A DNA stretch of 64,000 nucleotides from Odobenus rosmarus divergens (lineage: Eukaryota; Chordata; Mammalia; Carnivora; Odobenidae): positions 752,635 to 816,634 of the forward strand of contig NW_004450331.1 of assembly GCF_000321225.1 (NCBI RefSeq), written 5' to 3'. The notes under the pieces are model-generated. The model was given only the letters and a program-made list of their open reading frames with translations. It searched no databases and was not told the origin of the DNA. Below are positions 54,401-63,400 of the stretch, piece after piece. Numbering within the stretch: position 1 is the first letter of the stretch; each line of letters opens with the position of its first letter. A program made the translations under genes and the position numbers.

Positions 54401-57400
54401 GTCACTCTTTTTTTTTTTTTACATTTTTTTTCTTTGGTTCATTCTTATGCATGGTTTTTTTTTTTTTATTATTTTTTTCCTATTTAAAAAAAAAAAAAAG
54501 GTTTTTTTTTTTTTCAGATTTTTTTTAAATTGCCCAAGAATTCATATTTTTTTTTTTTTTTGTAGTTTTTTTACTCATGGTTGTTGTGATCCCAATTTTT
54601 TTTTTTTTTACTTTTTTTTATTGTTCCTCTGGGCAGTATTCATTCATTCTGTCAGGCAGTTTTTAAACAAATAGCCGTTGAGATCAATCTTTTTTTTTTT
54701 TTTTGTTTTTTTTGTACAATTTCAAAAAAAAAAAAATTTTTTTTTTTTTAGATTTTTTTTGGTGTGTGTGTGTGTGTAAAAGTTTTTTTTTTTTTTAGAG
54801 TTTTTTTTAAGGTTGGGAGGGACTGTTTCATTTTTTTTTTTTTGAACTTTTTTTGGAGGAAGTGACATTGTAGTTGATTTTTTTTTTTTTTAGTTTTTTT
54901 TGGAGTGTTTAGAGAAAACAAGGATTTTTTTTTTTTTAAAGTTTTTTTGATTCCAGGTGGTAAATGAATCTTTTTTTTTTTTTTGTAATTTTTTTGGGAG
55001 AAGATGACAAGACAGGAGTTTTTTTTTTTTTGAAATTTTTTTTCATGGGAGACCTCATTGCCAGGTTTTTTTTTTTTTATTATTTTTTTTCTGCAAAAAG
55101 GAGCCATTGAACTTTTTTTTTTTTTTGACTTTTTTTAAAAGACTCAAAAGTGAATAGACTTTTTTTTTTTTTTGAATTTTTTTTAATCAGCCCTTGGAAA
55201 TGGATTTTTTTTTTTTTTTAATGTTTTTTTTCGAGAATAACTAGCAGGTTTCTTTTTTTTTTTTTTTAGGTTTTTTTATTCTGAGAAGCACAGAGTGGTT
55301 GGATTTTGGAACAACCACATTGCGTAAAGAGTAATAAAATTAAATCATTTTTTTTTTTTTAACATTTTTTTAATAGGAAAACCAGACTATTACATTTTTT
55401 TTTTTTTACAGTTTTTTTCTCTTCATGAACACTGTTGCCAATTTTTTTTTTTTTAGATTTTTTTTTTGAATCCAGCCACATATAAAAATTTTTTTTTTTT
55501 TTGTCTTTTTTTAATTTATGCCAGGAATGCAAGCTGGTTAAACATTTAAAAATAACACAAGTCTTCATATGAATAGAACAAATTTTTTTTTTTTTATGAT
55601 TTTTTTATTGGATGCAGAAAAAGAATCTGTTTTTTTTTTTTTCCTGTTTTTTTAAAGAAAAAAAACTGAGCAAACTTTTTTTTTTTTTTAACTTTTTTTT
55701 GTGAAAAAGGTCATCTACAGAAATTTTTTTTTTTTTTTATTTTTTTTGTTGAAAAATTGAATGCTTTCCTTTTTTTTTTTTTTAATGTTTTTTTACAACA
55801 CTTCTATTCAGAACTGCCCTGCAGGTTATTGCCAGTACAATAATAAAATAAAAGGCACAGACATTTTTTTTTTTTTTGAAATTTTTTTTTTTTTTTTTTT
55901 TTTTTCCCCACTTTTTTTTTTTTTATGTTTTTTTTAAATCTTAAGAAATCTACCAAAATTTTTTTTTTTTTAAGATTTTTTTTTTCAGCAAGATGGCAGG
56001 ATATATTTTTTTTTTTTTAAATTTTTTTTTTTTATATATGAGGTACAAACAATTTTTTTTTTTTTCTAATTTTTTTGTCTATTTACAGTAGCTTCCAAAT
56101 TTTTTTTTTTTTTTAGTTTTTTTTTTAACAAAACAAGATCCATGTGTTTTTTTTTTTTTAACATTTTTTTGACAGACCATGGAGAGGTATACCTTTTTTT
56201 TTTTTTAGAATTTTTTTTATTACTGAGATGCCAGTTCTTTTTTTTTTTTTTTTTAGATTTTTTTCCATCTCAATCAAATCTCTGAAGGCTTTTTTAGTAG
56301 AAATCGGCAAGGTGATTCTAAAATTTGTGTAGAATTTTTTTTTTTTTAAAATTTTTTTAATTTTGAAGAAGAATAAGTAATTTAGAAAACTTACAGCACA
56401 TGATTTCAGCACTTATTAGAAACCTATGTTTTTTTTTTTTTAGAATTTTTTTTAGATAACAAGAGTCCAGGGGTATTTTTTTTTTTTTATGATTTTTTTA
56501 TTTTTGGCAGTGATACCAAGACAATGAAGAAGGGATAGTTTTTACAACAAATGGTGCTGAGAAAACAGGTTTTTTTTTTTTTATAATTTTTTTCTTAACC
56601 GTTACATCACACTTTATTTTTTTTTTTTTCAAATTTTTTTAGCAAAGCTATAAAATTTCTAGGTTTTTTTTTTTTTAGAGTTTTTTTGGGCTTCAGGTTA
56701 GGCAAAGTTTTTTTTTTTTTTTTTAGATTTTTTTAAATTGAATCTTATCAAATTAAATTTTTTTTTTTTTCAAATTTTTTTAAGAAAATGAAAAGACAAG
56801 CCATTTTTTTTTTTTTTTTCCTTTTTTTACGTGTATCTAATAATGCACTTATTTTTTTTTTTTTAAAGTTTTTTTACAACTCAGACAACTCAAACAATTT
56901 TTTTTTTTTTTAGACTTTTTTTATGCTAAGTTATGTGTACTGCCCTTTTTTTTTTTTTTAAATTTTTTTTATTCATCAGAAAAATGCAAAGTTTTTTTTT
57001 TTTTTAGTATTTTTTTAGACCAAAAAGAATAGCCACGCTTGTCCAAGACCGGCGGTAACAAGTACCGCACAGGCACCGTCCCACAATTTTTTTTTTTTTC
57101 TGATTTTTTTACAAGGCAGTGAAACCATTTTGGTTTTTTTTTTTTTGGTTTTTTTTTAAGTTAAACGTAAACGCGTTCAATTTTTTTTTTTTTGTTTTTT
57201 TTTTGTCTGGGGCTAGCTAGACATCAGGCCTTGGTTTCCAGCCTTTACCAGTCACTTTAAATTCCCCAGGCTTTCAACATGCTGTTCCTCAGAGCAATTG
57301 AGCAGGCTGACAAGGTAGAGGTTTTTTTTTTTTTTGTCTTTTTTTTCATGGAGAGCATCACCTACGCTTTTTTTTTTTTTTCCAGTTTTTTTCTGTTTGA

Positions 57401-60400
57401 GAGGGACAAGCTCACTTTTTTTTTTTTTATGGTTTTTTTGGTAAGGAAATCCGTCACTTGAATTTTTTTTTTTTTCCCCTTTTTTTTGTTTATTATAAGC
57501 TTTACTTACTTTTTTTTTTTTTCTGATTTTTTTCTTGGAAGCCCTTGGTAGCCTAATTTTTTTTTTTTTTTCCTTTTTTTAACTTGGACGTATGACCGCC
57601 TTTTTTTTTTTTTTTTGGTGTTTTTTTGGGTGGGTATGCACTTGAGCTGGTTTTTTTTTTTTTCACCTTTTTTTGCAGATCAGTGAGACCTCCGCTTTTT
57701 TTTTTTTTTTCTGTTTTTTTTCTCCCGGGTACTACCAGGGAGATTTTTTTTTTTTTTAATGTTTTTTTCAGATCTAGATGGTCCTAGGAGTTTTTTTTTT
57801 TTTTTAAATTTTTTTGACTGCGTAAAAGAGCTCCAGGTTTTTTTTTTTTTTCTTTTTTTTTTTCTATTTTTTCATTCTTTTCTCTTTTTTTTTTTTTTAC
57901 TGTTTTTTTAGATTTTAAGATTTTATTTATTCTTTTTTTTTTTTTCGAGTTTTTTTGGAGGGGAAGAAGGAGAGGGAGATTTTTTTTTTTTTAGACTTTT
58001 TTTACTGAGCAGGAAGCCCAACGCAGGGCTCAGTCTCACAGCCCTGATCATCCCCCGAATCAAAATCGAGAGTTTTTTTTTTTTTTGACTTTTTTTTCCA
58101 GGTGCCCCAGCAAAAGATTGTTTTTTTTTTTTTATGCTTTTTTTAAGAAGAAAACATTGAGGACTGAATGCCTAGATGAAATAAGCATGTTGTCCTTCCA
58201 TTAGTTTGTTTGCTTTTTTTTTTTTTTTGTCTTTTTTTATCTAGATGGAAGATCAATGCCTTTTTTTTTTTTTTCCCATTTTTTTCATTTTATAAATACC
58301 TGCTGTTATTTTTTTTTTTTTATGATTTTTTTTACTTTCGGTGTTTGTAGATTCCTTTTTTTTTTTTTGGAATTTTTTTGTGTAGGTGCTTCATGATGTA
58401 TGTTTTTTTTTTTTTCAAGTTTTTTTAAAATGAAATGGTTTTTATACGTTTTTTTTTTTTTTAGTATTTTTTTAGGATTGAGAATATGTGACATGCTTTT
58501 TTTTTTTTTCACATTTTTTTTTTAAAACAGTCTCCTTGGGGCACCTGGGTGATGCAGCCTGTTAGGCATCCAGCTCTAGATTTCGGCTCATTTTTTTTTT
58601 TTTCTGCTTTTTTTTTGAGCCCCAAGTCGGACTCTGTTTTTTTTTTTTTTTCTGTTTTTTTGTCTCTCTCTCTCTTCCCCTCCCTTTTTTTTTTTTTCCC
58701 CTTTTTTTCCCCCACCACTCACTCTCTTTCTTTTTTTTTTTTTTATTTTTTTTTTAAAGCCAGAGATAAATTATAGCTCATCTCAAATCCTGACAATTTT
58801 TGTAAATCAAAGCTTCATATATATATATGTGGCAATTATTTGTTGAAATAAATTGAATTAAGAAAAAAATCATTTTTTTTTTTTTTCCTTTTTTTTTGTT
58901 ACTACCTATAATACATTTTTTTTTTTTTTTTTGTTTTTTTTTTGCATAAAACTCAAACATTTTACCTTTTTTTTTTTTTTTATTTTTTTTATGTGAAAGT
59001 TAGGAATATTTTATTTTTTTTTTTTTACCCTTTTTTTTGTTCTGTGGACCTACCAGTTTTTTTTTTTTTTTTTCTAATTTTTTTTTCCATTTATACTGTT
59101 TGTTTAGTTTTTTTTTTTTTACAATTTTTTTCTATTTTCTTAATATAATCTCACTTTTTTTTTTTTTCGTTTTTTTTTCCTGGGTGGCTCAGTCATTTAA
59201 GTTTTTTTTTTTTTATTTTTTTTTTGGTCATGATCTCAGGGTTGTGATTTTTTTTTTTTTTCCCTTTTTTTTCTCCACATGGAGCCTGCTTAAGATTTTT
59301 TTTTTTTTCCTCTTTTTTTGCCCGTCCCCCACCTCTCTTAAATTTTTTTTTTTTTATATTTTTTTTTTTATTAGATGTAATTTCTGTATTTTTTTTTTTT
59401 TTCAATTTTTTTTCTACCTTTTGTTTAGTAATTTGGTTTTTTTTTTTTTGAGGTTTTTTTAATTTGTGCAGCAAGTTTTAAGATTTTTTTTTTTTTACAG
59501 TTTTTTTCTAAGTATGAATGTATATTTCAATTTTTTTTTTTTTAGGCTTTTTTTAAAATTGGGGGAAAAAAGCAGTCTTTTTTTTTTTTTGTTATTTTTT
59601 TTTTCAGTCAAGGTTTTGAGATCATTTTTTTTTTTTTAGATTTTTTTTTTCAGCTTTAGAACAGAGAGGTATTTTTTTTTTTTTTCAGTTTTTTTGGTCC
59701 TGCCTATTCAATCCTGTTAAATCGTGACTGCTTCCTGGGTCCTGATTTTGATGTAAACTAAATGACCCTTTTTAATTTATGTATCCTCAAGATTTTATTG
59801 AGAAAGAAAGAGATAAACCCTCTGGAATTGGATTTCCTGCTTCGATTCACAGTTGAACACATTTACTTGAGTCCTGTTGACTTCCTCACTACTCAGTCAT
59901 GGAGTACTCTCAAGGTAGGTGAAGAAGACAGTATTTCACTTTCTAAAACTTACTTCAGTAGATATATTCTGCAGGACCTTTGCTAAAAGTCAAGGAACAG
60001 AAATGAGCATTGTTGTCAATTTACCTAAATCAGGTTTGTTTTCTTTTTTTTTTATAATATTTGTCCACTTTTTCCAAATACTTTTGTTAATCATTTTTTT
60101 TTTTTTTAGTTTTTTTTCAGTATAACTTGTTTAAGCAGAATTTTTTTTTTTTTAGAATTTTTTTATTCGTCAACCCCAGGTACCGATTCTTACCTCATTT
60201 TTTGGTCAGAAGATCCTACTGTTAAAAGAGTTTATTTTTTTTTTTTTTGGGTTTTTTTGTTGGTGAAGCAGCTGCCTTCGGCTCAGGTCGTGATCCCAGG
60301 GTCCTGGGATCGAGCCCCGCATCGGGCTTTTTTTTTTTTTTGGAGTTTTTTTCTCCCTCTCCCACTCCCCCTACTTTTTTTTTTTTTTTCGCTTTTTTTC

Positions 60401-63400
60401 TCTGTCAGATAAATAAATAAAATTTTTTTTTTTTTAAAATTTTTTTTTGACATTATAAAAAAAAAGAGTTTTTTTTTTTTTTCTTTTTTTTTTCTTAAAG
60501 ATGTTTGTTGTATGCTTTTTTTTTTTTTTTATTTTTTTTTTTCTTTTTCTAAGAAGGAAAATTTTTTTTTTTTTTTAATATTTTTTTTCCCTTATTTTTA
60601 GAGTATATTTTTTTTTTTTTTTTATAGTTTTTTTTATTAGGTTATGTAGAATTATAATTTTTTTTTTTTTTGTTTTTTTTTCAGGGTCTCAGCAGAAAAC
60701 AGATTTTTTTTTTTTTTGGGTTTTTTTTAAAAGTTTAAGAAAGAGTGTATTTTTTTTTTTTTTTAAGATTTTTTTGGGAATCAGCCAGGAATGGGGATTT
60801 TTTTTTTTTTTAAAGTTTTTTTTACTGCAGCTGTAGAGAAGTGAATTTTTTTTTTTTTGCCATTTTTTTGGAGCTGTGACCTCCCGTAGACGTTTTTTTT
60901 TTTTTCCAATTTTTTTCACCAGAGGGACGGCGCTGAGGAAGGGATACCCTTGCATCTCTCTCCTCCAGCCCTCCAGTCTCTGGCCATTTTTTTTTTTTTG
61001 CCATTTTTTTCTAGGCCAGAGAACCAGGGAGCTTTTTTTTTTTTTTCCTCTTTTTTTACCCTCTTAGCAGGGCAGGAAAGTTTTTTTTTTTTTCCAGTTT
61101 TTTTACCAAGACTCTCTGGGCCAGCGCTTTTTTTTTTTTTTCGATTTTTTTACTAGTCTCTTTCTCAGACTCTATTTTTTTTTTTTTCGTCTTTTTTTTG
61201 CCCCGTTGTATGACAGGCACTCGCCGTCCTGGAAGAGTTTCGAGGCATAGACCGAGATGTGGAAGGATTTTTTTTTTTTTTGAGGTTTTTTTCGGAATCC
61301 GCGTGCCCGGAGAAATTTTTTTTTTTTTAAGATTTTTTTAAGAAAAGTTTGATACAGAAGCTTTTTTTTTTTTTTGCAGTTTTTTTTGACAGAATGACAT
61401 ATGCTCTCATTTTTTTTTTTTTGCATTTTTTTTGACCTAGGGGAGACTTAGTCCTAGGGGGCGAGGAGCATCTGGTGGAGGCATGTGTGGTCCCTGTTGA
61501 TGATTTTTTTTTTTTTTTGATTTTTTTATCGTGTCATCATTACTATTGTTTTTTTTTTTTTTTCGCTTTTTTTTGTGCAGGTCTGTCGTCAGGCTGATTT
61601 TTTTTTTTTTGAAATTTTTTTTTCTGACATCAGGAGAGGAGATGTTTTTTTTTTTTTAATATTTTTTTCCGAGAGATGGGTGTCAGCAGAGTTTTTTTTT
61701 TTTTAGCATTTTTTTTCCCAGTGCAATTTCCACTGTCTTTTTTTTTTTTTTGCATTTTTTTTCCGACGATTTTGCACATCAAACATTTTTTTTTTTTTTT
61801 CATTTTTTTACTAATAGTCCTATAACTTTACATTTTTTTTTTTTTAAAGTTTTTTTCCCTGTCTATGTCTTGGTCCGTGTTTTTTTTTTTTTTGCCTTTT
61901 TTTCTTCTAAATGGTAACTTGCGGCTTTTTTTTTTTTTTTCGTTTTTTTTTTTGAATTCACCGACCAAAGAGTTTTTTTTTTTTTTCCTTTTTTTTTCCT
62001 TGTTCAACAGCAGTGACACATTTTTTTTTTTTTCCTCTTTTTTTTCCAACTAATTTCCCCTTTGCAGTTTTTTTTTTTTTTCCTTTTTTTTAAGTTAATT
62101 CTGCTTAGTAGTACTTTTTTTTTTTTTAATCTTTTTTTGCGGGAAAATAATCCCTGCTTAATTTTTTTTTTTTTTATTTTTTTTTCCCCAAAAAGCATTT
62201 GTATATTCTTTTTTTTTTTTTCAGGTTTTTTTATTGCACTGTGGCAAATCTAATGTTTTTTTTTTTTTTAATTTTTTTTCTGGCAGGAGATTTGGGGGAT
62301 ACTTTTTTTTTTTTTGGCATTTTTTTGTACGCAAGGGGGGGGGGTCTCATTTTTTTTTTTTTTGGATTTTTTTCCTCTGATTTTCAGAGCTTCTAATTTT
62401 TTTTTTTTTTTCATTTTTTTCGATGCATAAATCTAGCTGGATTTTTTTTTTTTTTTGAAATTTTTTTATGTAATGAACGTAGTTTGCTTCTTTTTTTTTT
62501 TTTTGATTTTTTTTGATCCAAGTTGTGGCACTTTTCATTTTTTTTTTTTTTGATTTTTTTTTTGACATTATCCTCTTTTATAGGTTTTTTTTTTTTTAAA
62601 ATTTTTTTGCCAAGTATGTGGGGAGGACCAGTTTTTTTTTTTTTAAAGTTTTTTTAGAAAGCAGCCCGGCCACGCCCATTTTTTTTTTTTTGTCTTTTTT
62701 TTTGGACGCCCTTAAAGACCTAGAGTTTTTTTTTTTTTGGCCTTTTTTTTTGCCTTCCCACCCTCCCTCTCGTTTTTTTTTTTTTCAACTTTTTTTTCAG
62801 TTCACAGCTAGTTACTTTCTTTTTTTTTTTTTCTCTTTTTTTTTCTCTCTCTCTCCTCTCTTTTTCTTTTTTTTTTTTTGGAGTTTTTTTAAAATGTAAG
62901 GCTAATAACACTGTTTTTTTTTTTTTTGTTTTTTTTTAACATTCCTCCGGTTGGCATAATTTTTTTTTTTTTTGTGCTTTTTTTCGCCTTCTGACTATAT
63001 AGGGGCCTTTTTTTTTTTTTCTGCTTTTTTTTGTAATCTTGTGCCCCCTGTGACTTTTTTTTTTTTTTTAGTTTTTTTCTATTCGATTGTGCAGGGCACT
63101 GTTTTTTTTTTTTTCTGGTTTTTTTTTCTGCGCAGCCTGCACCGAGAATTTTTTTTTTTTTGAGCTTTTTTTTGCCTGTGCTCGATTCAAGCATGTTTTT
63201 TTTTTTTTAGGCTTTTTTTCTTACCCAGTGAGCCAATTTGTTTTTTTTTTTTTTTGATATTTTTTTCATGTTGCTCGTTTTTATGAGGGTTTTTTTTTTT
63301 TTCTCCTTTTTTTGTTAAGAAAGCTAAATAACAATATTTTTTTTTTTTTAAAATTTTTTTAGCTCCATTACCATAAAACCAGATTTTTTTTTTTTTACAG

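Larger units (their letters stand above)
57441..59791 (+). other. Intron, overprinted, with three masked CanSINEs
   Basis: Donor gtaagg, acceptor cctcaag. CanSINE pieces are recognisable at 57899-58108, 58540-58760 and 59176-59350. The remainder cannot be read. Confidence 0.65.
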
